Part shown: one piece after another, positions 52,623 through 61,984 of the stretch
Layout of the letters: every line of letters begins with the position of its first letter
Numbering within the stretch: position 1 is the stretch's first letter
Source: Massilia sp. Root351
Lineage (GTDB): Bacteria > Pseudomonadota > Gammaproteobacteria > Burkholderiales > Burkholderiaceae_D
NCBI RefSeq assembly: GCF_001425045.1
Contig: NZ_LMDJ01000032.1
Location: 187,126-251,125 of the forward strand
Direction of reading: 5' to 3'
Length of the DNA: 64,000 nucleotides
Position numbers and translations under genes: made by a program
The notes under the pieces: generated by a model
Database searches by the model: none
What the model was told of the DNA's origin: nothing
What the model saw: only the letters and a program-made list of their open reading frames with translations

Positions 52623-54225
52623 GGCTGCCCCCGGGCAGGGCGGCCGCGGCCGCGACGGCGCCATCCGCGCCGGCGCCGGCCGGCACCGCTGCGTCCCCTT
52701 CGGGCGCAATGGTGAGCGAGGCCAGCGGCGAGCCGGCCGCTTCCATTGCCAGCTGCAGCTGGCCGGACCAGGCGCGCAGGGTGGCGGCACTGGCGTCGTC
52801 GCCGGTCTGCACCTGGATGTGGACCTGTTCGCCCACCAGCGTCACCGCCGCCGAGATCTTGCCCAGCAGCGGCAGGCGGAAGCGCACGCCGCTGCGCCAC
52901 ACCGGGTCCGGTTCGCGGCCGTCGGCCTGCTGCTGGCTGCCTTCGCGCTGGTCGCGCTGCACTTCCCACTGGATGGGCTGGCCGGGCCAGGCCTGGCCGT
53001 TCCACTGCACGCGCTGCTGTTCGTGCGTGTGCAGCTGCTGGTTGATCATCTGCGCCGCGCTCAGGTCCGGGCCGGCGAGGGCGGCGCGGACCAGCGATTC
53101 GCTGGTCTGCGGACCGCCGGCCTGGGCGTGCGCCATGGAGAGCGCGCGCTGGTTTTGCGGCTCGCGCATCAGTTCCTGCAGCGGCCGCCTGCCTTCGGCC
53201 CATTCGGCCACATGCGATTCGTAAAACAGGCCGCTTTCGCCGAGCGCGTTCTTCAGCTGGTGCGTCAGCTTGTCGGTATCGGGCACGCCGGCCGCTATCA
53301 GCGAGGCTTTGCCGTTAATGATGACGGGCACGCCCGGGGGCAGGTAGGCGGTGGCCAGGGCGCTGGCGATGGTGCGGGCGGCCTGGCTCAGCGTCGCGGC
53401 GGGGGCGTCGCGGCCGAGATCGGGCAGTTGTTCGGAGGGCGTCAGCGGGGCGCGCCCGAGCAGGGCGGCGGCCAGGCTGTGCGGGCGGACCTGCGCGGCG
53501 GGCTGGCCGGCGGCCTGGTTGACGGACTCGGCCGCCGCCTGTGCCGCGCCCTGGGCGCCTGCCGGCCCGCTGGCGCCCAGCTGGGTTGCCAGCGTGGCGC
53601 GGGCCTGGGCAGCGTTGGCCACGGCGGCGCTGGCGGCAGCGTTGGCTGCCGCATTGGCCGCGGCGTTGGCCGCCGAGCCAGGCGCTGCATTGGCTGGATG
53701 GGCGGCGGTGCTGGCTGCGGACCCGGCGGCCGACCCTGCGGCGGAATTGGCTGCGGCATTGGCGCCAGCGCCGGCTGCGTTGGCGGCCGGATTGCCGGCG
53801 CCCGGCTGGCGGCCCGACAGCGTGGTGGTGTCTTGCGAGGGCAGGCGGCCTTGCGGCACGCTGTCTGGGCTGTCGCCGGGCGGCAGGCCTGCCTCGGTGT
53901 AGAGCTGGGCGGTCTGGGCCTGGGTGCCGGTGCCGACCTGGAAGGTGGGGCGCGGCGTGACGGTGAGCAGTGTCAGCGGCACTTCGGCGCCGACCTGGGC
54001 GCCGCCGGGCAGCACCATGCGGGCCGAATTGCCCGCCACGCGCACCAGGTAGCTGCCGTCGTCATACTTGGACAGCACTTCGCCCTTCAGCGGCTGGCCG
54101 ACCAGGCCGCTCAGCGAGCGCTGGAGGGCGGCCTGGCGTGCGTCGCTGACAGGGATGGCCGCCGGCGCGGGCGATAATGCGCCGACTGGCCTGACGCCGG
54201 TGGCGTCCAGACGCGGCGGCAGCAT
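52612..54225 (-). CDS. Second FliK-like hook-length control protein
   Basis: 537 residues, very Ala-rich in 115-260, with a C-terminal Flg_hook-like part (about 440-515; WRSGVRFRLPLLGKISAAVTLVGEQVHIQV). It differs from the main FliK (43908-45479) and is paired with the FlhB C-terminal protein downstream (11-base overlap). The pairing implies a joined function in export specificity. It starts 21 bases after fliT. Confidence 0.8.
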   Translation of the reverse strand: MLPPRLDATGVRPVGALSPAPAAIPVSDARQAALQRSLSGLVGQPLKGEVLSKYDDGSYLVRVAGNSARMVLPGGAQVGAEVPLTLLTVTPRPTFQVGTGTQAQTAQLYTEAGLPPGDSPDSVPQGRLPSQDTTTLSGRQPGAGNPAANAAGAGANAAANSAAGSAAGSAASTAAHPANAAPGSAANAAANAAANAAASAAVANAAQARATLATQLGASGPAGAQGAAQAAAESVNQAAGQPAAQVRPHSLAAALLGRAPLTPSEQLPDLGRDAPAATLSQAARTIASALATAYLPPGVPVIINGKASLIAAGVPDTDKLTHQLKNALGESGLFYESHVAEWAEGRRPLQELMREPQNQRALSMAHAQAGGPQTSESLVRAALAGPDLSAAQMINQQLHTHEQQRVQWNGQAWPGQPIQWEVQRDQREGSQQQADGREPDPVWRSGVRFRLPLLGKISAAVTLVGEQVHIQVQTGDDASAATLRAWSGQLQLAMEAAGSPLASLTIAPEGDAAVPAGAGADGAVAAAAALPGGSHGA

Positions 54226-54245
54226 GATGTGGTCCTATCCCGGCT

Positions 54246-54575
54246 TCAGACGCTGCCGTAAGCGTTCACCAGGCGCCGCTCGGCGCCGGTGCTGTTGATC
54301 AGGGCGGACAGCTGCGCCATCCACGGCATGGCCAGGTCGCGGATCTGGCGGTCGGCGGTCAGCATCTGGCGGATCAGCTCGACCTTGCGCTCGCGTTCGG
54401 CGCCTTGCAGCGGGCGCGGGTCTTCCTGGCCCTGCAGCGTGCGCACGTGGCCGGCGCAGCGCTGTTCCAGCGCGACCAGCTCGTCCCATTCGCCACGGGT
54501 GGCATGCGCCAGCATCTGCTCGGTCAGCGCTGCCATGTCGGCGTACACGGATAAAACTTCTTGATTCGTCATCAT
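54246..54575 (-). CDS. fliT: FliD chaperone FliT
   Basis: 109 residues, helical, with the FliT pattern (LSVYADMAALTEQMLAHATRGEWDELVALEQRCAGHV). FliT holds FliD and in enterics inhibits FlhDC. It begins 3 bases after the fliS stop. Confidence 0.85.
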   Translation of the reverse strand: MMTNQEVLSVYADMAALTEQMLAHATRGEWDELVALEQRCAGHVRTLQGQEDPRPLQGAERERKVELIRQMLTADRQIRDLAMPWMAQLSALINSTGAERRLVNAYGSV

Positions 54576-54578
54576 GGA

Positions 54579-55043
54579 TCAGGCGCTCGCGTATTTATTA
54601 ATCAGTTTGGTGGCGTTGGCGTTGGCGGCGGGCGCGGGCGCTTGCACAGCCGGGGTGTCGCCGATCTGGTTCCAGGCGTCGCGCAGTTCCGTCAGCAGGC
54701 GCTGCACTTCTTCCAGGATGGCCGGGTCGTTCTTCAGATTGGCCGTCAGCAGGCGGCTGCTCATGTATTCGTACAGTGCATCCAGGCCTTCGGCGATCTC
54801 CCCTCCCACCTTCTTGTCGAGCGCGGCGCGCAGGCCGCTGTCGATAATCATGATGGCCTTGGAAATAGCCTTGCCCTTTTCGCCGATGTTGCCAGAGCGC
54901 ATATTCATCAGGGCGGTGGCGATGGACACCAGCGCGCCGTCAAACAGCATGACGATCAGCTTGTGGGGGCTGGCTGCGACTACACCAGTCTCCATGCCCA
55001 CTTTTGCATAGGCATTGACGCCGGTTTGCCTTGATCCGAACAT
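54579..55043 (-). CDS. fliS: Flagellin chaperone FliS
   Basis: 154 residues with the FliS core (YAKVGMETGVVAASPHKLIVMLFDGALVSI and LYEYMSSRLLTANLKND). FliS blocks early flagellin polymerisation. It is 24 bases downstream of fliD. Confidence 0.95.
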   Translation of the reverse strand: MFGSRQTGVNAYAKVGMETGVVAASPHKLIVMLFDGALVSIATALMNMRSGNIGEKGKAISKAIMIIDSGLRAALDKKVGGEIAEGLDALYEYMSSRLLTANLKNDPAILEEVQRLLTELRDAWNQIGDTPAVQAPAPAANANATKLINKYASA

Positions 55044-55067
55044 ACTATTTCTCCCTCTTCCCGTTGC

Positions 55068-57746
55068 TTATTTGTTCAGTGCTGCGAATTGCTGCGTCAG
55101 GAACGCGGCCGTGGTGGACAGGCTCGACAGCGCCGTATCGAGCGCCGTGTACTGCTTGCGGTAGCGCGCTTCGATATCCACCAGTTTGGCATTGAACGCG
55201 TCTTTCTGCTTGGCGATGTCTTTCACCGAGTCGTTCAGGCCCTTGGTGCGCCCGGTGAGCACGCCTTGCGCGCCCAGGTAGCTCTTGGCCAGATTGTTCA
55301 GCTGGTAGGCGTAGCCCTGTGAAAAGCCCAGCGTGCCACGGCTGCCGATGGTGTCGCCCTTGATTTCCAGCTTCAGCCCGTCGGTTGGCGCGCCCGGACC
55401 GCCGGTCAGCGTCTGGCCGTCGCCCACGGCCGAATAGCCGCCTATGGTGCCTGCCACGTTGACGCCATCTACCGACGTGGCGGCGCCGAACACGTCGCTG
55501 ACGGCGGTACCGGTGTCGCTGGTGAGCGTAATGTTGGACTTGTCGCCGTACTTGGTCGAATTCAGTTTCAGCGTGCCGTCGTCGTTGATGCTGACCGAGA
55601 CGGTGGAGCCGGCGTCGGTGAAGTTGCTGGCGCCGTTGATCGATGCCTGCAGCAACGTGGCCAGCGCATCCGGCGTATAGGTGCCGGCCGTCAGTTTGAC
55701 TGAAGCGGTGTTGCTGCTGTTGGTGGGAACCGAGTCGTTCAGCTTGACGGTCCACACCGTGTCTTCCGCAATCACCGTGCTGCCGGGCACGGGAGCGGAA
55801 CTGGTCAAAGTGCCCTGGCTGGCCAGCTGCGTGATATCGACGATGTAGTCGCCGGCCTTGGTGGCGGCTGACGAGCTCATGAAGGTGACGTCGGCGTCGT
55901 TACTGCGGCCAACCGCCGCGAACAGGCCGGCGATGTCGCTGAAGTTATTGCTGATGGCTTTGCCCAGCTTGGACTGGTCCAAGGTCAGCGAACCGTCCTT
56001 TTGGAAGGCGACGCCGATCTGGGACAACGAGGTCAGCTTGGTGCCCTGCAAGCCGGTGATGGTGCCGGTCAGCTGCCGGCGCAGCGACGCCTGCAGGTTT
56101 TGCACGGTGGAGTCGCCCAGCAGATCGCCGCCGACCTTGGTTTCCTCGTTGTAGCCGCTGAGGGCCTTGATCTGGCTGCTCAAGTCGTTGTACGCCTTGA
56201 CGAAGCCCTGGATGTTGGCGGTCAGGCCGGCGGTGTCCTTGGCCACGGTAATGCTGGCCGAACCGACTTTGACGGCGGTCAGGGTCAGGCCTTCGACGGC
56301 GCCGGAAATGCCGGTGCTGCTGCTTTGCACGGCGATACCGTTGACGGAGGCCAGTGTGTCCTGCGCGGCGGTCTTCTGGCTCAGCTTCTGCACGCCGCCC
56401 GGATCATAGCTCAGCAGGTTGGCAATTTCGGTGTCGGCCGGATCGGCGCCGTCGCCGCTGACGTTGATGCGCATGTTCGAGTTGGCGCCGGTGGCGCTGG
56501 AAGTCAGCACCAGGTGGTTCGGGGTATTGGCGCTGCCGTCCGAGACAATGCTGGCGGTGACGCCGAAGTTGGCCTTGTTGATGGCGTCGCGGATGCCTTG
56601 CAGCGTGTTGTTGCTGCTGTCGATCACGATGTTGCCGCTGCTGCGGCTTCCATCCTGGGTGAAGGTGGCGTTTTGGTAGCTGCCGCCAACGCCAGCCGTC
56701 AGACCGGCGGCGGCCGGGTTGCTGCCGCCTATGGTGATCTGGCTGCCGTTGGACGACTGCAGCGAGATCGAGCTGGTGGTGGTGCTGCTGTAGCCGGTAT
56801 TGGCCGTTCCGGCATTGTTGATGCCGCCGGTGACGGTGCCGGTTACCGCTTCGGTGATGCTGATGTTGGATCCGTCGGCGTTGGTGAAGCGCAGGTCGCC
56901 GCCGGCTGCAGTGCCCTGGACCGTGATGTTGGCGTTGGCGAGGGCCTGGGTCACGCTGTTGCTGCCGCTTAGCACCGCGTCCAGCGTGGCTGCGTCAATT
57001 GCGCCGGCGTCGCCGGGAAGCAAGCCGCTGGCCTGCGCAGCGATTTCCACGCCGCCCACGCTCAGGCTGTAGGTGCCGCCCCCGGAGGTGTCTACCGCGC
57101 CGTAATTGGACGCACCGGTGCCTCCAAACAACGTGGCGCTGGTCACGGTGGGCGCGGCCGAGGCTGATACCCCGGTGGTGGTGCTCTTGGCATTGATGGC
57201 ATCGGCCAGCAGTTTCGCGCTGCGGGTACTGCTGTCGGTGGCGATGGCCGTGTTGTTGATGCTCAGGCCGCCCGGTGTGATGCCGCCGGTGACTACCGTG
57301 TTCGGCAGCGCCGTGCCGCTCATGCCGAAAGTGCCGCCGGCCACCGTGCCGAGCTGGATGTTGATGGTGGTCTTTCCGCCCAGGCCGATGGCCGACTTGG
57401 TGCTCTTGTAGCCGCCAGAGGCCAGCGTTTGCGCTTGCGCAATTTGCGTAATGTCAACTTTGTATGTGCCGGGCTGGGCCTTGCTGCTGGCAGTGCCGGT
57501 CAGGATGTCGCTGTTGCTGGAATTGGTGCTGAGCGTCTGGAAGCTGGCCAGCGAGGTCAGGCTGGAGAGCGAGCTCTGGAACGTGCCCAGCGCACCCGAG
57601 AGCGTGCCGAAGGCGGTCACTTTGGCCAGGTAGCTGGCCGATTTCTTGTCCAGGGTGGCAATCGGCGCGGCTTCGACCGCCATCAGCCTGCTGATGATGT
57701 CGTTGACGTTCAGATTGGAACCGATGCCGGGTGATGAGAGGCCCAC
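55068..57746 (-). CDS. fliD: Filament cap protein FliD, unusually long
   Basis: 892 residues, against 450-670 in most species. Ends are normal: MGLSSPGIGSNLNVNDIISRLMAVEAAPIATLDKK and a C-terminal coil (about 820-892). A Flagellin_IN-type unit lies near 370-430. The motif xGxYxVDITQxAxxxTL occurs twice (92-108 and 631-647), suggesting an internal duplication. FliD caps the filament. A sigma-28 promoter lies 35 bases upstream. Confidence 0.93.
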   Translation of the reverse strand: MGLSSPGIGSNLNVNDIISRLMAVEAAPIATLDKKSASYLAKVTAFGTLSGALGTFQSSLSSLTSLASFQTLSTNSSNSDILTGTASSKAQPGTYKVDITQIAQAQTLASGGYKSTKSAIGLGGKTTINIQLGTVAGGTFGMSGTALPNTVVTGGITPGGLSINNTAIATDSSTRSAKLLADAINAKSTTTGVSASAAPTVTSATLFGGTGASNYGAVDTSGGGTYSLSVGGVEIAAQASGLLPGDAGAIDAATLDAVLSGSNSVTQALANANITVQGTAAGGDLRFTNADGSNISITEAVTGTVTGGINNAGTANTGYSSTTTSSISLQSSNGSQITIGGSNPAAAGLTAGVGGSYQNATFTQDGSRSSGNIVIDSSNNTLQGIRDAINKANFGVTASIVSDGSANTPNHLVLTSSATGANSNMRINVSGDGADPADTEIANLLSYDPGGVQKLSQKTAAQDTLASVNGIAVQSSSTGISGAVEGLTLTAVKVGSASITVAKDTAGLTANIQGFVKAYNDLSSQIKALSGYNEETKVGGDLLGDSTVQNLQASLRRQLTGTITGLQGTKLTSLSQIGVAFQKDGSLTLDQSKLGKAISNNFSDIAGLFAAVGRSNDADVTFMSSSAATKAGDYIVDITQLASQGTLTSSAPVPGSTVIAEDTVWTVKLNDSVPTNSSNTASVKLTAGTYTPDALATLLQASINGASNFTDAGSTVSVSINDDGTLKLNSTKYGDKSNITLTSDTGTAVSDVFGAATSVDGVNVAGTIGGYSAVGDGQTLTGGPGAPTDGLKLEIKGDTIGSRGTLGFSQGYAYQLNNLAKSYLGAQGVLTGRTKGLNDSVKDIAKQKDAFNAKLVDIEARYRKQYTALDTALSSLSTTAAFLTQQFAALNK

Positions 57747-57780
57747 GTTGTACTCCTGGTGAAAACGATAGATTAAGTCA

Positions 57781-57807
57781 TTATCGGCACAATCAAAGAG
57801 GACTTGA
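57781..57807 (-). promoter_or_regulatory. Sigma-28 promoter of fliD
   Basis: The -35 is TCAAGTCC (57807-57800) and the -10 is GCCGATAA (57788-57781, perfect), with an 11-base spacer. It lies between the flaG terminator and fliD, so fliD, fliS, fliT and following genes can be transcribed as late genes. Confidence 0.8.
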
Positions 57808-57864
57808 GAAGGGGATTTACCGGCCAGTTCACGATACGGCCCGCCTCTATGATGGCATGGTGCG

Positions 57865-57895
57865 AAAAAAAACGGCGCGCTCTGCGGCGCGCCGT
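57865..57895 (-). terminator. Intrinsic terminator after flaG
   Basis: A 9-bp stem ACGGCGCGC/GCGCGCCGT (57872-57880 with 57887-57895) and a run of seven to eight T on the minus strand follow the flaG stop by 2 bases. Confidence 0.85.
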
Positions 57896-57897
57896 AT

Positions 57898-58278
57898 TCA
57901 GGCGGTCTGGCTGATTAGCAGGCTTTTTGTGTTGTCCAGCGCTTTGGCGATTTGCAATGCTTCGGGCGAGGGCATCTGGCGCAGCACTTCCTTGGTGGTC
58001 TGGTCGATCACCTTGACGATGGTGCGCTTGCTGTCGTTGTCGATGGAAAACTCCAAGCCTTGCGACTTGGCCAGCGGCGACTTGTTCAGGTCCGACACTG
58101 CCTGGTTGACCTGCTCCAGCGTGGGCGCCGGCTCGGCGCCGCGCACGGCTGCCGCCGTTTCCAGCACCGTGGCGGCGGGCGCGCGGCTAGCCGGCTGCGG
58201 CGCCACGCTTTCCGCGCCACTGACCGGACGCTCCGTGCCGCGCAGCGGCGAAGCTGCGCTGATGGAATCGATAGTCAT
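57898..58278 (-). CDS. flaG: FlaG family protein
   Basis: 126 residues; the FlaG part is residues 58-120 (LEQVNQAVSDLNKSPLAKSQGLEFSIDNDSKRTIVKVIDQTTKEVLRQMPSPEALQIAKAL). FlaG affects filament length in other bacteria. It is between fliC and fliD, separated from both by strong terminators. The fliC terminator is 15 bases upstream of its ATG, and no separate promoter was recognised. Confidence 0.92.
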   Translation of the reverse strand: MTIDSISAASPLRGTERPVSGAESVAPQPASRAPAATVLETAAAVRGAEPAPTLEQVNQAVSDLNKSPLAKSQGLEFSIDNDSKRTIVKVIDQTTKEVLRQMPSPEALQIAKALDNTKSLLISQTA

Positions 58279-58292
58279 GATGCTTCCTTTAC

Positions 58293-58325
58293 GAAAAAAC
58301 CCTGGCTGAACGAGTCAGCCAGGGT
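58293..58325 (-). terminator. Intrinsic terminator after fliC
   Basis: An 11-bp stem (ACCCTGGCTGA/TCAGCCAGGGT; 58299-58309 with 58315-58325) is followed by six T on the minus strand. It lies about 50 bases after the fliC stop. Confidence 0.9.
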
Positions 58326-58377
58326 GCTGGTCGGCAATGATGGTTGCCCATCATTGCATTACCGGCTGATGCGGCGA

Positions 58378-59931
58378 TTAGCCACGCAGCAGGGACAGCA
58401 CGCCGTTCGGCAGCGAGTTGGCTTGCGCCAGAATCGCGGTGCCGGCTTGCTGCAGGATCTGGCCACGGGTCAGGCTGGCCGTTTCCGCTGCGAAGTCGGT
58501 ATCCTGGATGCGGCTACGGGAAGCCGACAGGTTTTCCGTGGTCGTTTGCAGGTTCGAGATGGTCGACGCGAAACGGTTCTGGATCGCACCCAGTGCTGCA
58601 CGGTTGCTGTTGATGGCGTTCAGCGCGGAGTCGATGGTCAGCAGCGCGGCGTTCGAGCCTTCCACGGTGCTAACGTCCAGACCCGATACCGCTTGCAGGT
58701 CGCTACCCACGTTGGTGCCGCCGGTCACTGCATTGTTGGTGCTGGAGATCGAGAAGCCCGAATCCGACGAGAATTCCACGCGGCCGCCAACTACGGCGGA
58801 GGCGGTGCTGGTCAGGACCTGGCCGGCGCCGGGAGCGCCACCCACGTCGGCGCCGCGGATACGTGCGGTGCCTTGCAGGGCCGCATCGCCGCTTTGGGCA
58901 GCGATCTGGATGTCGTTACCGGTGATGTCGGTCAGTTCCAGTTCTTTCTTACCGGCCGAGTCGATCTTCACGGTTGCGGTGATGTTGGTGGTGTTGCTTT
59001 GGGCATTCACCGCCTGGGCCAGGGCAGACAGGTCGCCGCCTACCACTTTGGCGGTAATCGTCACGGCCTTCGAGTTGGCGTCGTTGGCTTTCGAGTTCGC
59101 GCCGCGCAGCTGGAAGTTCACTGCACCGTCTTCGATGTCGGAGATGGTGGCAACGGTCTTGGCTTGTGCCGACACGCCGCTGGTCTGGGTGGTGGCGTTC
59201 ACTTTCGCAGCGATCGATTTTGCGGTGTCGCCGATGACAGGCGGAGTCGCGGTCGGGGCGGCCGTTTTGACGAAGATGTCGGTTTTTACACCGGCACCCG
59301 AGCTGATCGACAGCGTGTCGTCGGCCAGACCGGTGGTGACATCGTCGTCCAGGTTGGTGGCGGTGGTAGCCACCGCTTGCGACAGCGAGGTGGCGGTCTC
59401 GGTTGGTTTGATGGTGTTGTTGCCGATGTCCGAAGCCTTGGCGCTCTGCACGCCGATGTTGATGACCTGGTTCGAGTTCGCGCCAACCTGGAACTGGGTG
59501 CTGGTCAGGGAGCCGTCCAGCACGTTCTGGCCGTTGAACTGGGTGCTGGTGGCAACGCGGTCCAGTTCTTTCGACAGGGCCGACACCTCGTTCTGGATCG
59601 ACTTGCGGTCCGACGCGGAGTTCGAGCCGTTGGCCGACTGCACGGCCAGTTCGCGGATACGCTGCAGCAGGTCGCCGGCGGTGCTCAAACCACCTTCAGC
59701 CGTTTGCGCCAGCGAGATGCCGTCGTTGGCGTTGCGGGCTGCCTGGTTGTTGCCGCGAACTTGCGAAGTGAAGCGTTCCGAAATTGCCAGACCGGCAGCG
59801 TCGTCTTTGGCGCTGTTGATGCGCAGGCCGGACGACAGGCGTTGCAGGGAGGTGCCCAGAGCGGCTTGCGACGAATTCAGGTTACGTTGCGAGTTCAGCG
59901 AGGCAATGTTGGTGTTGATGGTTTGTGCCAT
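58378..59931 (-). CDS. fliC: Flagellin FliC
   Basis: 517 residues. The D0/D1 ends are canonical (MAQTINTNIASLNSQRNLNSSQAALGTSLQRLSSGLRINSAKDDAAGLAI and AILAQANSLPNGVLSLLRG). The central 175-400 region is variable, Ser/Thr/Ala-rich and beta-type, so it could be glycosylated; that is inference from composition. It is the only flagellin gene in the window. It has its own sigma-28 promoter and terminator. Confidence 0.97.
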   Translation of the reverse strand: MAQTINTNIASLNSQRNLNSSQAALGTSLQRLSSGLRINSAKDDAAGLAISERFTSQVRGNNQAARNANDGISLAQTAEGGLSTAGDLLQRIRELAVQSANGSNSASDRKSIQNEVSALSKELDRVATSTQFNGQNVLDGSLTSTQFQVGANSNQVINIGVQSAKASDIGNNTIKPTETATSLSQAVATTATNLDDDVTTGLADDTLSISSGAGVKTDIFVKTAAPTATPPVIGDTAKSIAAKVNATTQTSGVSAQAKTVATISDIEDGAVNFQLRGANSKANDANSKAVTITAKVVGGDLSALAQAVNAQSNTTNITATVKIDSAGKKELELTDITGNDIQIAAQSGDAALQGTARIRGADVGGAPGAGQVLTSTASAVVGGRVEFSSDSGFSISSTNNAVTGGTNVGSDLQAVSGLDVSTVEGSNAALLTIDSALNAINSNRAALGAIQNRFASTISNLQTTTENLSASRSRIQDTDFAAETASLTRGQILQQAGTAILAQANSLPNGVLSLLRG

Positions 59932-60118
59932 GATGTGTTTCTCCGAAACTTGTACTGCTAGTTGGGCTACATGCTCATTTCACTTTGGCCCGCCTCGCTG
60001 TTCCGAGACGATCAAGCCGCTGTTGTAACTGGTAACGGTTGCCCCATGGGAAAATTAAGGGAGGAAAAGACGCTAAATTTTTTCGTTTCACCCTCAAATT
60101 CACCCAGCAGTACACGCT

Positions 60119-60145
60119 TAAGCGGCGCGTTTGAGCCGAACTTTA
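60119..60145 (-). promoter_or_regulatory. Sigma-28 promoter of fliC
   Basis: The -35 is TAAAGTTC (60145-60138) and the -10 is GCCGCTTA (60126-60119), with an 11-base spacer. It gives a long leader of about 180 bases before the fliC ATG, with no other gene in it (59932-60118). Confidence 0.85.
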
Positions 60146-60172
60146 GGGCTAAAAATAATTTATTTCGGGCAT

Positions 60173-60197
60173 AAAAAAAGCCCGCACAGTGGCGGGC
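60173..60197 (-). terminator. Intrinsic terminator after the diguanylate cyclase gene
   Basis: A GCCCGC/GCGGGC stem (60180-60185 with 60192-60197) and seven T on the minus strand, 27 bases after the stop of the GGDEF gene, insulate it from fliC. Confidence 0.85.
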
Positions 60198-60223
60198 CCG
60201 GGGTGTTGGAGCTGGGAAATTAA

Positions 60224-61834
60224 TTAATCGGCAACCACGACACGGTTCTTGCCGGTCTGCTTGGCCTGGTACATGGCCTTGTCGGCGCGCTGCACCAGCG
60301 CGGTCTGGTCTTCGTGCGGGCGGCGCAGCGCCACCCCGGCCGAGAAGGTGATCAGCACTTTCTCGTTGTCGTGCATGAAGAAGTGGCGGGTCAGTTCGCG
60401 CTGCAGGCGCGTCATGGTCTGCGAGGCCGCCTCGATGGACGTCTCCGGCAGCAGGATCAGGAATTCCTCGCCGCCGAAGCGGGCGATCACGTCCATCGAG
60501 CGCAAGGTGTCCTTGACGATCTTGACCAGGTGCTTGAGCGCGGCGTCGCCGGCGATGTGGCCGTAGGTGTCGTTCAGCTTCTTGAAATCGTCCAGGTCCA
60601 GCACGGCGATGCACAGCGGGGTGCCGCGCCGGTCCGCGCGCGCCGTTTCGCGCTCGAACACGTCGTCCAGGCCACGGCGGTTCAGGCTGCCGGTCAGCTG
60701 GTCTTCGCGCACCAGCTCGCTCATGTGCTGCAGCTTCGCCTCCAGCTGGTGGATGCGGGCTTCGGCGTCCTGCACTTCCTGGCGCGCCATCACCATGTTG
60801 TCGCGCGCCTTGAGCGCCTCGCCTTGCACGATGCGGGTTTCCTTCAGCACCTCGTCCAGGATCTGGTTCAGCTCGGTGATGTTCTCGGCCTGGCTGATCT
60901 TGGCCGAGTAGCCGCCGATCTTCTCGTGGAAGTCGCCGGTCGAGGCGGCCACCTGGCCCAGGCGGTCGATAAAGGTCATCATCATGTTCTTGACGGTGAG
61001 CTTGACGTCCGACAGGCTGTGCTTGAGCTGGCTTTGCTTGTAGATCACGTCCTTCAGGCTGCGGGTGGCGTCCTCCAGCGCGCGCTGGTCCAGCGGCCCG
61101 GAAATCAGCGCCTGCACCGCGTCGATCTGGCCGCGCAGCCAGGAATCGTCGTCCAGCAGTTCGCTGACGTTTTCCAGCAGCAGGCGGAACAGGCGCAGCA
61201 GCAGCTCCTGCTGCTCGGCCGTGTCGCCGCTCTTCAGTTCGATCTGGTAGCACAGCTGCTTGAGGCGCAGCGCGATTTCCGACAGCGCCGCCTCGGTGTG
61301 GGCTTCCTTGGTGGCCGCGCCCAGCGCTTCGGCCTCGGCCACCAGGGCCGGCGTGCCGCTCAGCAGCGAGGCCACCGCGAAACTCAGCGTGCGGCTGAGC
61401 ATTTCGCGCAGCGCCTTGGTGTGTTCGCCGTCCGGGATGTCGGCCACGTCGATGCCGCGCTTGGCCGCGGCGGGCCGCTCGGCCAGCTGGGTCAGGGTGC
61501 GGGCATAGCCTTCCCAGTCGCGCGCCTTGACGGCGCGGCTCAGGCGGCGGCCGAATTCGGCCAGGTCGCCCGGCTGGTCGCCCAGGCGGCTGGCGAACTG
61601 GTACAGCATCAATTCGGGGCCGGGATCGGCCGGCGCGGCGCTGCCGGCCAGCACCGGGCCGGCTGGCGGCACCGCGGTGCCGGATGGCCGGACCCCGGCG
61701 ATCTCGTGGTAGATGTCGCGGTAGGCCTCCGGCGTGGGCGCAATGCGGCGCGTGGCCAGGCGGCGGAAGGCTTCGCGCGCTATCTCGGCCGGGTTCTGCT
61801 CGGTCGCTGCGGGAGGGGACGATTTACTGGACAT
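60224..61834 (-). CDS. Diguanylate cyclase (GGDEF)
   Basis: 536 residues from ATG 61834 (a GTG 9 bases earlier is also in frame). The first 370 residues are helical and coiled, with no membrane segment, so the enzyme is cytoplasmic. The GGDEF domain ends the protein with GGEEF at about 454-458 and an RxxD inhibitory site (RSMD) five residues earlier, so it looks active and product-inhibited. It makes cyclic-di-GMP, the signal read by the YcgR protein at 51523-52284. The sensed input is unknown. Confidence 0.92.
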   Translation of the reverse strand: MSSKSSPPAATEQNPAEIAREAFRRLATRRIAPTPEAYRDIYHEIAGVRPSGTAVPPAGPVLAGSAAPADPGPELMLYQFASRLGDQPGDLAEFGRRLSRAVKARDWEGYARTLTQLAERPAAAKRGIDVADIPDGEHTKALREMLSRTLSFAVASLLSGTPALVAEAEALGAATKEAHTEAALSEIALRLKQLCYQIELKSGDTAEQQELLLRLFRLLLENVSELLDDDSWLRGQIDAVQALISGPLDQRALEDATRSLKDVIYKQSQLKHSLSDVKLTVKNMMMTFIDRLGQVAASTGDFHEKIGGYSAKISQAENITELNQILDEVLKETRIVQGEALKARDNMVMARQEVQDAEARIHQLEAKLQHMSELVREDQLTGSLNRRGLDDVFERETARADRRGTPLCIAVLDLDDFKKLNDTYGHIAGDAALKHLVKIVKDTLRSMDVIARFGGEEFLILLPETSIEAASQTMTRLQRELTRHFFMHDNEKVLITFSAGVALRRPHEDQTALVQRADKAMYQAKQTGKNRVVVAD

Positions 61835-61984
61835 GTGACGCACGGCCTCTTATCTAGGTTTACTGACTGGCTCCATGATAGTTCAGGCCGGTTGCCGCCG
61901 ATGCGGGGATAAGCGGGCAGAACAGCACTTACTTTTTAGCATGAAACAATATCGAACCAGCAACAACCTGCATTCCGTTCAGCG

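Noticed and set aside
55068..57746. fliD possibly two fused genes
   Set aside because: One continuous frame with normal FliD start and end; better explained by internal expansion.
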